Positions 15,958 through 23,224 of a DNA stretch of 23,224 bases are shown one piece after another. The position numbers were made by a program, and so were the translations under genes. Source of the stretch: Burkholderiales bacterium. Its GTDB lineage: Bacteria; Pseudomonadota; Gammaproteobacteria; Burkholderiales; JAEUMW01. The DNA is taken from NCBI GenBank assembly GCA_016791285.1, contig JAEUMX010000468.1:1-23224 (forward strand), read 5' to 3'. The notes below the pieces were generated by a model. The model saw only the letters and a list, made by a program, of their open reading frames with translations. It made no database searches and had not been told where the DNA came from. The number at the start of each line of letters is the position of its first letter. The stretch's first letter is position 1.

Positions 15958-16433
15958 CACTGCTGCTGGGATTGGTTCTGAGTCTCCCGGTGTCGGGCGC
16001 GCCACCGCCCGCCCCGACGTGGAAGCAGTTGACCCCGACACAGCGGCACGTCCTTGCACCGCTCGCCGCCGAATGGAACAAGCTCGAGCCCGAGCGCCGG
16101 TGGAAATGGGTCGGCGTCGCCGAGCGCTACCCTAAGCTTGCGCCCGAGCAGCAGCGGCGACTCCAGTCGCGCATGAAGGAATGGGCCAGCCTCTCCCCGG
16201 AGGAGCGCGAAAGGGCGCGCGAGAAGTTCAGGAACCTCCAGCAGCTCCCGCCGGAGCGCCGGGCCACGGTCAAGGAGAAATGGGAGACCTATCAGCAGCT
16301 GCCCGAAGAAGAGCGCGAAACCCTGCGCACGTCGGGACCGAAGCGGGGGGTGCCGGACTCCGCTCCCGCGACCGCAGTGGTGCTTGAACCTCCCGCCTCC
16401 GCTGCGGCTCAGTCGGCCACGGCGCACCCGTGA
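15933..16433 (+). CDS. DUF3106 secreted protein
   Basis: A 166-residue protein with an N-terminal signal (VAGRHLGIALLLGLVLSLPV, cleavage probably after SGA). The mature part is the DUF3106 region: repeated units of the form W-x-x-L-x-P-E-x-R-x-x-x, for example WASLSPEERERAREKF, then LQQLPPERRATVKEKW and YQQLPEEERETLR. A Pro/Ala-rich tail follows. Start GTG 15933 was chosen because it puts the signal peptide at the N-terminus and has AAGGG upstream; it lies inside the DUF3619 gene in another frame. Function is unknown; it is likely periplasmic, and its repeats resemble metal- or stress-response periplasmic proteins only loosely. Confidence 0.8.
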   Translation: MAGRHLGIALLLGLVLSLPVSGAPPPAPTWKQLTPTQRHVLAPLAAEWNKLEPERRWKWVGVAERYPKLAPEQQRRLQSRMKEWASLSPEERERAREKFRNLQQLPPERRATVKEKWETYQQLPEEERETLRTSGPKRGVPDSAPATAVVLEPPASAAAQSATAHP

Positions 16434-16957
16434 GGGGCGAGCGCGCCAGCACGTCGCCCGGTGCCGACACTCGGACCGGCCCAGGGTCTGCGGATAACGC
16501 GGGAATCGGGCGGCGCCTTGCCTGTCTGGTGTATGACGCGTTGCTGCTGCTGGCCGTCCTGTTTCTCGGATCGGCGCTCTTCACGGGCGTAGCGGGCGCC
16601 GCGGACTCACTGCCCGCCCGCTTCGCCCTGCAGGTGCTCCTGCTCGTGCTCGCGGGCGCCTATTTCGTCTGGTGCTGGACCCGCGGCGGCCAGACTCTGC
16701 CGATGCAAGCCTGGAACCTGCGCATCGTGGATGCGGATAGCGGCCACCCGCCGAGTCTGCGGCAAGCACTCAAGCGCTATGTCCTGGCGGTCCCCGGAAC
16801 GCTGCTGGCGGGCACCTCGTTCCTGTGGGGACTCATCGATTGTGACCGGCAGTTCCTGCATGATCGGCTGGCCGGGACGAGGATCGTGACAGCGGATCCC
16901 GACCGCCGGACTACCGCCGCTCCGCCCGCCAGATCAGCCCCGCCGCGATCAGGGTAA
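16430..16957 (+). CDS. RDD family membrane protein
   Basis: A 175-residue inner-membrane protein. The RDD domain starts at about residue 28 (RRLACLVYDALLLLAVLFLG, with the R-x-x-x-x-x-x-D pattern), followed by a second helix (FALQVLLLVLAGAYFVWCW) and the conserved GQTLPMQAWNLRIVDADSG segment; FLHDRLAGTRIV closes the domain. Function of the family is mostly unknown. GTG at 16430 overlaps the DUF3106 stop (GTGA). The 3' end runs 47 bases into the 3' end of the convergent lptG, so the last Pro/Arg-rich residues are probably unconstrained. Confidence 0.85.
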   Translation: MRGERASTSPGADTRTGPGSADNAGIGRRLACLVYDALLLLAVLFLGSALFTGVAGAADSLPARFALQVLLLVLAGAYFVWCWTRGGQTLPMQAWNLRIVDADSGHPPSLRQALKRYVLAVPGTLLAGTSFLWGLIDCDRQFLHDRLAGTRIVTADPDRRTTAAPPARSAPPRSG

Positions 16958-17984
16958 AGAGCAGCGTCGGCAGCACTGCGCTCACGAACGGCGTCCAGTT
17001 GTTGATCGCGCCAAGCGCGCCGAAGAAGCGTCCCATCAGGAAGAACGCAAGGCCGACCAGGATGCCGGTGAAGATCTTCGCGCCGACGCTGGTCACGCGG
17101 CTCTGGAAATGCGCGAAGGGCAAAGCCAGCACCATCATGAGCACGACGGAGAACGGATAGATCAGCTTCGACCAGAGTGCCGCCTCGTAACGCGTGGTCT
17201 GCTGGCGGTTGCTCTTCAGATGCTCGATGTAGTGCACGAGATCGGATGCAGCCATCTCTTCCGGCGCCAGCAGCAGGACCCCGAGCAGATTCGGCGTGAG
17301 CACCGAGCCCCACGTCATTTCAGGGATCTGCTCGACCGTGGCGCGGCCATCGGCGAAGCGTGTTCGCGCCACCTCGGTGAGCAGCCACTGGTTGTCGCCG
17401 CGATACACGCCCCGCTTCGCGAAGGTGCTCGACAGCAGTCGCTGATCCTCGTCGAAGTCGTGCAGGTAGATGTTGAGCAGCGTGTTGTCGGGGGTGACGA
17501 GCCCGACGTTGATGAAGCTCAGGCCGTCCTTGACCCAGATCCCCGACCGGAACTGGCTCACGATGAGGTAGGCCGACGTCTTCATGCGCAACCGCTGCGC
17601 CGCCGATTCGGCCGCGGGCGCGATGTACTCGCCGAACACGAAGGTCATTGCGCCAAACAGCAGCCCGATCTGAGCCAGGGTACCCGCGAGGCGCAGCATC
17701 GAAATGCCGGACGTACGCAGGATCGCATACTCCGATTGCGCAGTAAGCCGCGCCAGCGCGAACAGCGCGCCCACCAGCGCCGCTACCGGCAGCACCTCGT
17801 ACACGTGCCCGGGCAGAGTCAGCAATACATAGAGGAACGCAGTGGGAAGACGGTACTCGCCGCGACCGACGTCTTCCAGCTGGTTGAGCAGGTCGAAGAA
17901 CGCGAAGAGCCCCAGCAGCGCGACCAGTGTGAGAAGCGTCGCGGAGGCGATCTCGCGAAAGAGATAGCGGCGGATGATTCTCAT
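16911..17984 (-). CDS. lptG: LPS export ABC transporter permease LptG
   Basis: A 357-residue permease of the LptB2FG complex, which extracts lipopolysaccharide from the inner membrane. N-terminal helices (IIRRYLFREIASATLLTLVALLGLFAFFDLL), then helices around 55-125, a periplasmic beta-jellyroll domain at about 135-260 (for example FAKRGVYRGDNQWLLTEVARTRF), and C-terminal helices (VGLAFFLMGRFFGALGAINNW). The pattern and length match LptG. Its ATG overlaps the lptF stop (ATGA at 17984-17981), the usual arrangement. No unusual feature except the overlap with the convergent RDD gene. Confidence 0.94.
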   Translation of the reverse strand: MRIIRRYLFREIASATLLTLVALLGLFAFFDLLNQLEDVGRGEYRLPTAFLYVLLTLPGHVYEVLPVAALVGALFALARLTAQSEYAILRTSGISMLRLAGTLAQIGLLFGAMTFVFGEYIAPAAESAAQRLRMKTSAYLIVSQFRSGIWVKDGLSFINVGLVTPDNTLLNIYLHDFDEDQRLLSSTFAKRGVYRGDNQWLLTEVARTRFADGRATVEQIPEMTWGSVLTPNLLGVLLLAPEEMAASDLVHYIEHLKSNRQQTTRYEAALWSKLIYPFSVVLMMVLALPFAHFQSRVTSVGAKIFTGILVGLAFFLMGRFFGALGAINNWTPFVSAVLPTLLFTLIAAGLIWRAERR

Positions 17985-19066
17985 GGCGAGCGCGCCGCGG
18001 GCAACCAGCGCAACGCCATCCGCCGGTAGAAGAAGAGCGCGACCAACAACACCATGGTGCCGTGGACCGCGATCACTGCCGCCCAGGCCGCGAGCTTGTC
18101 GGTTGCCACCAGGCTCTCCGAAATGGTGATGGCGTTGCTGTAGAGGAAATAGAGAAAGACCGCAGCCAGCAGATTGAAGGAGCGCCCGACGCGCGGGTTG
18201 ACGGAGCTCAACGGCACGGCGAGTAGCGCCAGGACGAGCGCAGAGAGCGGCAGGCCCACGCGAAAGACCAGCTCCGCAAGATTCGCGGGCGTGCGTTGCG
18301 CGAAGAGTTCGACTGTGGCGCGCGTCTTCGCCGGGGAGAGAACCCTGCGCGCCTCCGCCGGCTCGATGCGTATCCCGAGCCGTTCGAAGTCCATGACCCG
18401 GTACTCCGGCGAGCCCGGCACCCCCTCGTAGCGGTGACCGTTCAGCAGCACGAGAAAACGGTCCCCGTTCGGATGCGACTCGATCAGTCCGCGGCGGGCG
18501 ATCATGGTGCTCGGCCCCTCGCGCTGCTTCGAGTACACGAAGACGTTCCTGACCATGCCCGAGTCGGGTTCCAACTCCTCCACGAAATACACCCAGTCCT
18601 CACGTTTCGACTCCTGGAACACGCCCTCCCGGATCAGGGCCGCCTCGTCCCGCGATTCGAGCTGGCGCTGGTATTGTTCGAGACGGCCGGCCGCCCAGGG
18701 GTAGACGAAGAAGGTGACCGCGGCGATCACCCCCACCGACGGCAGCGCGAACGTGAGCACCGGCCGGATCCACGCCTTCAGCGAGAGCCCCGACGAGAAC
18801 CACACCACCATCTCCGAGTCCCGGTAGCAGCGGATCAGGGTCAACAGGACCGCCACGAAGAGGCTCCCGCCCATTACCACCGGCAGCGAGGTGAGCAGGG
18901 AAAAGCCCACGAGCGCGAACACGCCCTCCAGCGGAATGAGAGCGTTCGTGGCGACGCGCAGTACCCGGATGATCTGGGTGCTGACCACAACGAGCAGCAG
19001 AATCGAGAGGACCGCCGCACCGTTGGCGGCGAACTCGGCCAGCAGGGCACGCCGGAAAAGCTTCAT
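17981..19066 (-). CDS. lptF: LPS export ABC transporter permease LptF
   Basis: A 361-residue partner of LptG, with the same six-helix plus periplasmic jellyroll layout. It opens MKLFRRALLAEFAANGAAVL, typical of LptF, followed by helices at about 50-115 and a periplasmic domain at about 130-255. C-terminal helices include LPLSALVLALLAVPLSSVNPR with the conserved S-x-x-P-R motif. ATG 19066 was chosen over a longer frame because it gives the family N-terminus and length. It diverges from pepA with 143 bases between, again the usual betaproteobacterial arrangement. Confidence 0.94.
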   Translation of the reverse strand: MKLFRRALLAEFAANGAAVLSILLLVVVSTQIIRVLRVATNALIPLEGVFALVGFSLLTSLPVVMGGSLFVAVLLTLIRCYRDSEMVVWFSSGLSLKAWIRPVLTFALPSVGVIAAVTFFVYPWAAGRLEQYQRQLESRDEAALIREGVFQESKREDWVYFVEELEPDSGMVRNVFVYSKQREGPSTMIARRGLIESHPNGDRFLVLLNGHRYEGVPGSPEYRVMDFERLGIRIEPAEARRVLSPAKTRATVELFAQRTPANLAELVFRVGLPLSALVLALLAVPLSSVNPRVGRSFNLLAAVFLYFLYSNAITISESLVATDKLAAWAAVIAVHGTMVLLVALFFYRRMALRWLPAARSP

Positions 19067-19125
19067 GCGCCCGAGCAGGCCTGCGAAAGCCCCGCAGGGT
19101 TCCGCAACAGCCTGCTGCCGCTCTT

Positions 19126-19155
19126 TTGACTTTTCGAAACCACTCCGACGATAAT
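19126..19155 (+). promoter_or_regulatory. Promoter of pepA
   Basis: TTGACT (19126-19131) and GATAAT (19150-19155) are separated by 18 bases, each one mismatch from consensus. The predicted start is near 19162, about 48 bases before the GTG start of pepA. Confidence 0.65.
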
Positions 19156-19209
19156 GAAACGGATGCGCAAGTTCATGAAAAATAACCGGCAAATGCCTGG
19201 GAGCAAGAC

Positions 19210-20709
19210 GTGGAATTTAGCATAAAAGGCGCGAGTCCCGAGAAGCAACGGAATGCGGCCGTGGTGGTCGGCGTGTTCGAGTCGCGCAAGCTCACCGGCC
19301 CGGCGCAAGCAATCGACCACGCATCGGACGGCTACCTCACGGAGATCCTGCGGCGCGGCGACATGGAAGGTCGACTCGGCACCACACTGCTGCTGCACAA
19401 GGTTCCCCACACCGCCGCCGAGCGCGTGCTGCTGTTGGGACTCGGCAAGGAGCGCGAGTTTCGCGACAAGGAGTATCGCGATGCCGTGCGCGCGGCCATC
19501 CGCGGCTTGAACGAGACCGGCGCCGTCGATGCGGCGCTCAATTTCACCGACCTGCCGATCAAGAAGCGCGGCACCTCGTGGCGGGTTGCGCAGGCCACCG
19601 TGGTCGCACTCGAGTCGATGTATCGCTTCGACCGCTTGAAGAGCAAGCAGGAAGGCCCCAAGCGCGCGCTGCGCAAGCTCGTCTTCGCGGTGGCGCAGCG
19701 CAGCGAGGCGGCCGCGGCCGAGGAAGGACTGCGGCGCGGACTCGCCACGGCACACGGCATGGGCCTCGCGAAGGACTTGGGCAACCTGCCCGCCAACCTG
19801 TGCACGCCCACTTACCTTGCGGAACAGGCGCAAGATCTTGCCAAACACTACGGTTTCGAATGCACCGTGCTCGAGCAGGCGGATATGGCGGAGCTCGGCA
19901 TGGGTGCCCTGTTATCGGTGACGCGGGGCAGCGTCCAACCGCCGAAGCTGATCGTGCTCCACCATCGCGGCGCGGGCGAGCACGAGCGGCCGGCGGTCCT
20001 GGTCGGCAAGGGCATCACCTTCGACACTGGCGGCATCTCCCTGAAGCCGGCCGCCGAGATGGACGAGATGAAGTTCGACATGTGCGGCGCGGCGAGCGTG
20101 CTGGGCACCTTCAAGGCGATCGGCGAGCTGCGGCTGCCGGTGAACCTCGTCGGCATCATTCCCACCTGCGAGAACATGCCCGGCGGCACGGCCACCAAAC
20201 CCGGCGACGTCGTCACGAGCCTGTCGGGTCAGACCATCGAGATCCTCAATACCGACGCCGAGGGCCGTCTCATCCTGTGCGACGCGCTCACCTACGCCGC
20301 GCGCTTCGAGCCGGAGATCGTGGTCGACATCGCGACCTTGACCGGCGCGTGCGTGATCGCCCTGGGGCACGTCGCCCACGGCCTGTTCGCGAATGACGAG
20401 AGCCTTGCGCGCGAGCTCCTCGCAGCCGGCCAGGACAGCCACGACCGCGCCTGGCAGATGCCGCTGTGGGACGATTATCAGGAACAGCTCAAGACCAATT
20501 TCGCCGATATGCCCAACATCGGCGGCCGGCCCGCGGGCAGCATCACCGCCGCCTGCTTCCTGTCGCGCTTCACCAGGAAGTACCGCTGGGCGCACCTCGA
20601 CATTGCCGGCACCGCCTGGAAGAGCGGCAAGGAGAAGGGCGCGACCGGCCGGCCGGTGCCGCTGCTCACCGAGTTCCTGCTGCAGCGCGCCGCTGCGCGA
20701 AAGGGGTGA
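19210..20709 (+). CDS. pepA: Leucyl aminopeptidase (M17)
   Basis: A 499-residue cytosolic metalloaminopeptidase. The two-metal site is complete: Lys267 and Asp272 in GKGITFDTGG, Asp290 in KFDMCGAAS, and Asp349 and Glu351 in the family signature NTDAEGRL (347-354). Catalytic Lys279 and Arg353 are also in place. The start is GTG 19210 with GGGAG just upstream, giving MEFSIKG. E. coli PepA also binds DNA (XerC/D site recombination, carAB), but nothing here tests that. It is followed after 4 bases by holC, a widespread pairing in Beta- and Gammaproteobacteria. Confidence 0.96.
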   Translation: MEFSIKGASPEKQRNAAVVVGVFESRKLTGPAQAIDHASDGYLTEILRRGDMEGRLGTTLLLHKVPHTAAERVLLLGLGKEREFRDKEYRDAVRAAIRGLNETGAVDAALNFTDLPIKKRGTSWRVAQATVVALESMYRFDRLKSKQEGPKRALRKLVFAVAQRSEAAAAEEGLRRGLATAHGMGLAKDLGNLPANLCTPTYLAEQAQDLAKHYGFECTVLEQADMAELGMGALLSVTRGSVQPPKLIVLHHRGAGEHERPAVLVGKGITFDTGGISLKPAAEMDEMKFDMCGAASVLGTFKAIGELRLPVNLVGIIPTCENMPGGTATKPGDVVTSLSGQTIEILNTDAEGRLILCDALTYAARFEPEIVVDIATLTGACVIALGHVAHGLFANDESLARELLAAGQDSHDRAWQMPLWDDYQEQLKTNFADMPNIGGRPAGSITAACFLSRFTRKYRWAHLDIAGTAWKSGKEKGATGRPVPLLTEFLLQRAAARKG

Positions 20710-20713
20710 GCGG

Positions 20714-21151
20714 GTGACCCGGATCGACTTCTACACCCACGCCGAGAGCAAGCTGCGCACGGCGTGCCAGCTGTGCGCGAAGGCAGCGGCACAGGGCACG
20801 CGGATCTTCGTGTATGCGCCCGATGCGGACACCGCCCGCGAGATCGATCGACTGCTCTGGACCACACCGGCGACCGGGTTCGTGCCGCATTGCCGTCCCG
20901 AGGATCCGCTCGCCGCGGTCACGCCGGTCATCGTGTCGGAGCACGCCGAGCCGCTGCCACACGACGACGCGCTCCTCAACCTGCACCCGGACGTGCCCAT
21001 CTTCTTCTCCCGCTTCCGGCGTCTGGTCGAGATCGTCGGCACCGACGAGACCGACCGCCAGCAGGCGCGCGCTCGGTTCCGCTTTTACCGCGATCGCGGC
21101 TACGAGCTGCACGACCACAACCTGAGCAAGGCGGCGCGCGCTGCCCCCTGA
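20714..21151 (+). CDS. holC: DNA polymerase III chi subunit
   Basis: A 145-residue chi subunit, which with psi links the clamp loader to single-strand-binding protein. It starts MTRIDFYTHAESKLRTACQL, the typical opening, and contains IFVYAPDADTAREIDRLLWT and the FVPHC segment; FRFYRDRGYELHDHNLSKA closes the protein. Start GTG 20714 follows the pepA stop by 4 bases, suggesting coupling. Length and context match HolC. Confidence 0.92.
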   Translation: MTRIDFYTHAESKLRTACQLCAKAAAQGTRIFVYAPDADTAREIDRLLWTTPATGFVPHCRPEDPLAAVTPVIVSEHAEPLPHDDALLNLHPDVPIFFSRFRRLVEIVGTDETDRQQARARFRFYRDRGYELHDHNLSKAARAAP

Positions 21152-21157
21152 CCCGCA

Positions 21158-21637
21158 ATGACCCCCGACCGCAGCTCCGACCCGCAAAGTCCGAAGGACG
21201 AAGTCCTGTCGAAAGTCGACGCGCTGTTGCGCCGCCATCGCAGCGGCGGGCTGGATGCGGCCCTGGACGCGAGCCCGGAGCCGGAGATTCCGACGCTGAC
21301 CGAGCTGATCGAAGGGCAGCCCGCTGCCGCAGGGGCCGAGGCAGCGCGCCCGGAGGCTTCCCTCGCTTCCGTGGAAGCACTGTCCCACCCCCCCGATCAA
21401 GCAGCAGTTGCCGTGCTGCGACCGGAGGTCGAAAAGATCGTCGCGGAAACGCTGGCCGCGCGACTGCCGCAGGCGATCCAGGAACAGGTGATGCCCGAGG
21501 TGATGCTCCAGCTCGGCGGGGGCTTGAACCGGTTGCGTGATGCCATGCGCACGACAGTGGAGTCGGTGGTGCGCGAGACCATTGAGCGCGAGGTGAAGCG
21601 CGCGCTCAAGGCGCTGCTCAAGGAGCGGGAGCGGTAG
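21158..21637 (+). CDS. Conserved-looking hypothetical protein with C-terminal amphipathic helices
   Basis: A 159-residue soluble protein starting 6 bases after holC, so in the same operon. The N-terminal 30 residues hold a short helix (PKDEVLSKVDALLRRHRSG), residues about 38-85 are Pro/Ala/Glu-rich and probably disordered, and residues about 86-159 are helical (LRPEVEKIVAETLAARLPQA to EREVKRALKALLKERER). No catalytic motif is seen. The disordered middle with terminal helices is reminiscent of polar organising proteins such as PopZ, but the likeness is one of layout only. I recall a protein of this kind between holC and valS in Betaproteobacteria; function unknown. Confidence 0.75.
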   Translation: MTPDRSSDPQSPKDEVLSKVDALLRRHRSGGLDAALDASPEPEIPTLTELIEGQPAAAGAEAARPEASLASVEALSHPPDQAAVAVLRPEVEKIVAETLAARLPQAIQEQVMPEVMLQLGGGLNRLRDAMRTTVESVVRETIEREVKRALKALLKERER

Positions 21638-21709
21638 GCCGACACCGTTGCCCTTCCGCCCGCCCGCCACCTCGCCTACGATATCGCTTCCCTTCTTCCC
21701 GACGCGCGC

Positions 21710-22696
21710 ATGAAGCTCGCCGTCGTACTCGCCTCGGTCGCGCTGACCCTCCTGCCGGCACACACGCCGCGGGCCGGGGAATTGCCGGCCGCCCCGCCGG
21801 CGAAGAAGACCGGCAAGAAGGCGCAGCCCCACGGCCTCGTGATCCGCATCGCAGACGGTGGATGGGGCGATGCCGAACCGGAGGAAATCGAGACCCTGCT
21901 CTACGCCGTGGCGGCGGAGATGCTCTCGCATTTCCCCGGCCGCAGGATCGATCCCGTGATTGCCTCCCATACGCGGGATCACCCGATCGTGCTCTACGAA
22001 AGAGCGCCCGGCGGCGAGTACCAGGTCTATCTCGCGGCGAAGGACAAACGGTGGGCGGAGTTCGTGTACGAGTTCTCCCACGAGCTTTGTCACATCGTCG
22101 CCAACTACGAGCACCACGCGCCGCCGCACGCGAACCGACATCAGTGGTTCGAGGAGGCGCTGTGCGAGACCGCCTCGCTCTACACCTTGAGGCGGTTTTC
22201 CGCGAGCTGGAGCGAATCCCCGCCGCGGCCGGAATGGGCGGCGTACGCCCCCGCCATGCATCGCTACGCGGAACGCATGCTGAACGAGCCACACCGGCGC
22301 TTGCCTGCGCACAGCACACTCGCCGACTGGTTGCGTCGGAACGCCCCGAGCCTTCGCGACAATCCGTATCTGCGCGACCGGAACGAGGTCGTCGCCAATC
22401 AGCTGCTCCCGCTCCTCGAAGAGAACCCCGGCAGTTGGGAGGCGATCGGCTTCCTGAACGTGGAGGCTCCCGAGGAGGCCGCGAGCTTTCGGGACCACCT
22501 GCACCACTGGTATCGACGCGCGCCGCTCCAGCACAAGCAGTTCATCCGCCGCACGCTCACCCTACTTGGAGAGGTGGTCCCAATGGGCGAAGACGTAGCG
22601 GCTGCAAGCACACCACCGCCGGCATCGCCTCCCGTGACGCCTGCGACACCGCAGGCGTCAACCGGTGCCGCGGGCCCGATGCATCGACAACGCTGA
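21710..22696 (+). CDS. Secreted HExxH protein, probable zinc metallopeptidase
   Basis: A 328-residue protein with a signal peptide (MKLAVVLASVALTLLPAHTP, cleaved near RAGE). The zinc-binding motif is H124-E-L-C-H128 (EFSHELCHIVANYEHH), followed 21 residues later by WFEEALCE, whose Glu149 is placed as the third ligand in gluzincin peptidases. The domain from about 42 to 290 is helical and rich in Trp/Tyr/His; the last 35 residues are a Pro/Ala/Thr-rich tail. I do not recognise a named family. The start is ATG 21710, with no strong ribosome site. It lies 72 bases after the previous gene; in many relatives valS occupies this position, so this may be a local insertion. Confidence 0.75.
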   Translation: MKLAVVLASVALTLLPAHTPRAGELPAAPPAKKTGKKAQPHGLVIRIADGGWGDAEPEEIETLLYAVAAEMLSHFPGRRIDPVIASHTRDHPIVLYERAPGGEYQVYLAAKDKRWAEFVYEFSHELCHIVANYEHHAPPHANRHQWFEEALCETASLYTLRRFSASWSESPPRPEWAAYAPAMHRYAERMLNEPHRRLPAHSTLADWLRRNAPSLRDNPYLRDRNEVVANQLLPLLEENPGSWEAIGFLNVEAPEEAASFRDHLHHWYRRAPLQHKQFIRRTLTLLGEVVPMGEDVAAASTPPPASPPVTPATPQASTGAAGPMHRQR

Positions 22697-22713
22697 TCTT
22701 GGCACCGGATCGG

Positions 22714-22986
22714 CTATCGCGACTGCCCTTCGGTGGGCGATGCGCCACTCGGCTCGGCGTAGCCATCGGTCCTCTGGAGCTGCTCTTGAAGCCACGTATC
22801 CTCCGCAGCGGACCGTCCTGGCCGCCCGGCGGCACCGCGGTCCGGTGGCGGTGAGTAGTTCTGGACGGCATCGTAGCCATCCGTCACCTGGAGCTGCTGG
22901 AACGACCAATCCGCCGCCAGCGCCGGCAAGCCGGGGACGGCGAGCATGCCGGTCACGGCCATCGTGATAAGGGTCTTGGGTCTCAT
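22714..22986 (-). CDS. Small secreted protein with QLQxTDGY repeats
   Basis: A 90-residue protein starting at ATG 22986, supported by AAGGAG at a normal distance upstream. It has a signal peptide (MRPKTLITMAVTGMLAVPGL, cleaved after ALA). The mature 60 residues contain the same short motif twice: FQQLQVTDGYDAVQ and LQEQLQRTDGYAEP, separated by a Pro/Gly/Arg-rich stretch. There are no cysteines. No known family is recognised. It lies 81 bases downstream of a sensor kinase gene on the same strand, so it may be co-expressed with, or a target of, that two-component system. Confidence 0.65.
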   Translation of the reverse strand: MRPKTLITMAVTGMLAVPGLPALAADWSFQQLQVTDGYDAVQNYSPPPDRGAAGRPGRSAAEDTWLQEQLQRTDGYAEPSGASPTEGQSR

Positions 22987-23067
22987 CGAAGATCTCCTTC
23001 GAATATGGCGAGCTCCCCCGAGTCCACAGGATAGGAGACGAGCGCGAACAGCGGGATGACGCATCGA

Positions 23068-23224
23068 TTACGTTCCTGTAAGGATCGAGGGGAAGCGCAG
23101 GGTGAATCGAATGCCGAAACTGCCGCTCTCCGCCTGCGCCACCCCGCCGTGGAGCCGCATGATGGAATCGACGATGGCAAGCCCCAGGCCGGCACCGTCA
23201 CGGTCGTCCTCCCGCGGCTCGTTG
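23068..23224 (-). CDS. Sensor histidine kinase, C-terminal end (partial)
   Basis: Only the last 51 residues are in the window. They contain the ATP-binding G2 box DGAGLGLAIVDSIMRLHGG followed by FGIRFTLRFP, the normal end of a HATPase_c domain in a two-component sensor kinase. The stop TAA is at 23070-23068. The frame continues past the right edge, so the sensor and dimerisation domains are not visible. The style (GLGLAIV-SIMRLHGG) is that of heavy-metal or tricarboxylate-type sensor kinases, but the subgroup cannot be fixed. Confidence 0.88.
   Translation of the reverse strand, partial: NEPREDDRDGAGLGLAIVDSIMRLHGGVAQAESGSFGIRFTLRFPSILTGT

Noticed and set aside
19067..19192. A 42-residue N-terminal extension of LptF
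   Set aside because: The extension lacks similarity to LptF, overlaps the pepA promoter, and the shorter protein has the family N-terminus and length.
20666..22534. A 622-codon open frame on the minus strand opposite the pepA end, holC and the two following genes
   Set aside because: It spans several real genes on the plus strand, including holC with clear family motifs, and shows no domain of its own.

Overview
The window is about 23 kb of compact, GC-rich chromosomal DNA from what looks like a betaproteobacterium with C1 (methanol/formaldehyde) metabolism. Three things suggest this. The gene order ilvB-ilvH-ilvC-psd-pssA-leuA is typical of Betaproteobacteria, as are pepA-holC and the sigma factor/DUF3619/DUF3106/RDD module. 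The left end carries accessory genes of PQQ-dependent alcohol dehydrogenases. Next to these are three genes of tetrahydromethanopterin (H4MPT)/methanofuran-type cofactor synthesis. No rRNA, tRNA, insertion sequence, phage gene or CRISPR array was seen. No gene-free stretch exceeds about 250 bases.

Region 1 (1-3864), PQQ-linked redox accessory genes: a 5'-truncated zinc metallohydrolase of the quinoprotein relay type, a SoxYZ-like carrier fusion, a convergent small secreted four-cysteine protein, and an AcoR-like sigma-54 activator. Region 2 (3861-7485), C1 cofactor genes: a RibD_C/DHFR-like reductase on the minus strand, then a plus-strand operon of a DUF6513 dihydropteroate-synthase-like protein, a DUF447 protein and MfnB. 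Region 3 (7486-8070): a strong sigma-70 promoter with an inverted repeat over its start site, driving an unrecognised 113-residue protein, followed by a hairpin.

Region 4 (8087-14819, minus strand): branched-chain amino acid synthesis (ilvB, ilvH, ilvC, leuA) interleaved with phosphatidylethanolamine synthesis (psd, pssA). leuA appears to have its own promoter. That promoter is followed at once by a 29-codon reading frame with eight consecutive Val/Leu codons and by alternative RNA stems. I read this as a probable, apparently leaderless, attenuation peptide, and it is the most interesting signal in the window.

Region 5 (14869-16957, plus strand): an ECF-like sigma factor that probably starts at CTG, a DUF3619 membrane protein, a DUF3106 secreted protein and an RDD membrane protein, all overlapping. 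Region 6 (16911-19066, minus strand): the LPS-export permeases lptG and lptF. Region 7 (19126-22696, plus strand): pepA, holC, an unrecognised proline/alanine-rich protein, and a secreted HExxH protein. Region 8 (22714-23224, minus strand): a small secreted repeat protein and the C-terminal end of a sensor histidine kinase cut by the window edge.

Most of the window is ordinary core genome. The less explained parts are the leuA leader, the orphan 113-residue gene with its operator-like promoter, the RibD_C-like gene next to the H4MPT genes, and the small cysteine protein in the PQQ block.
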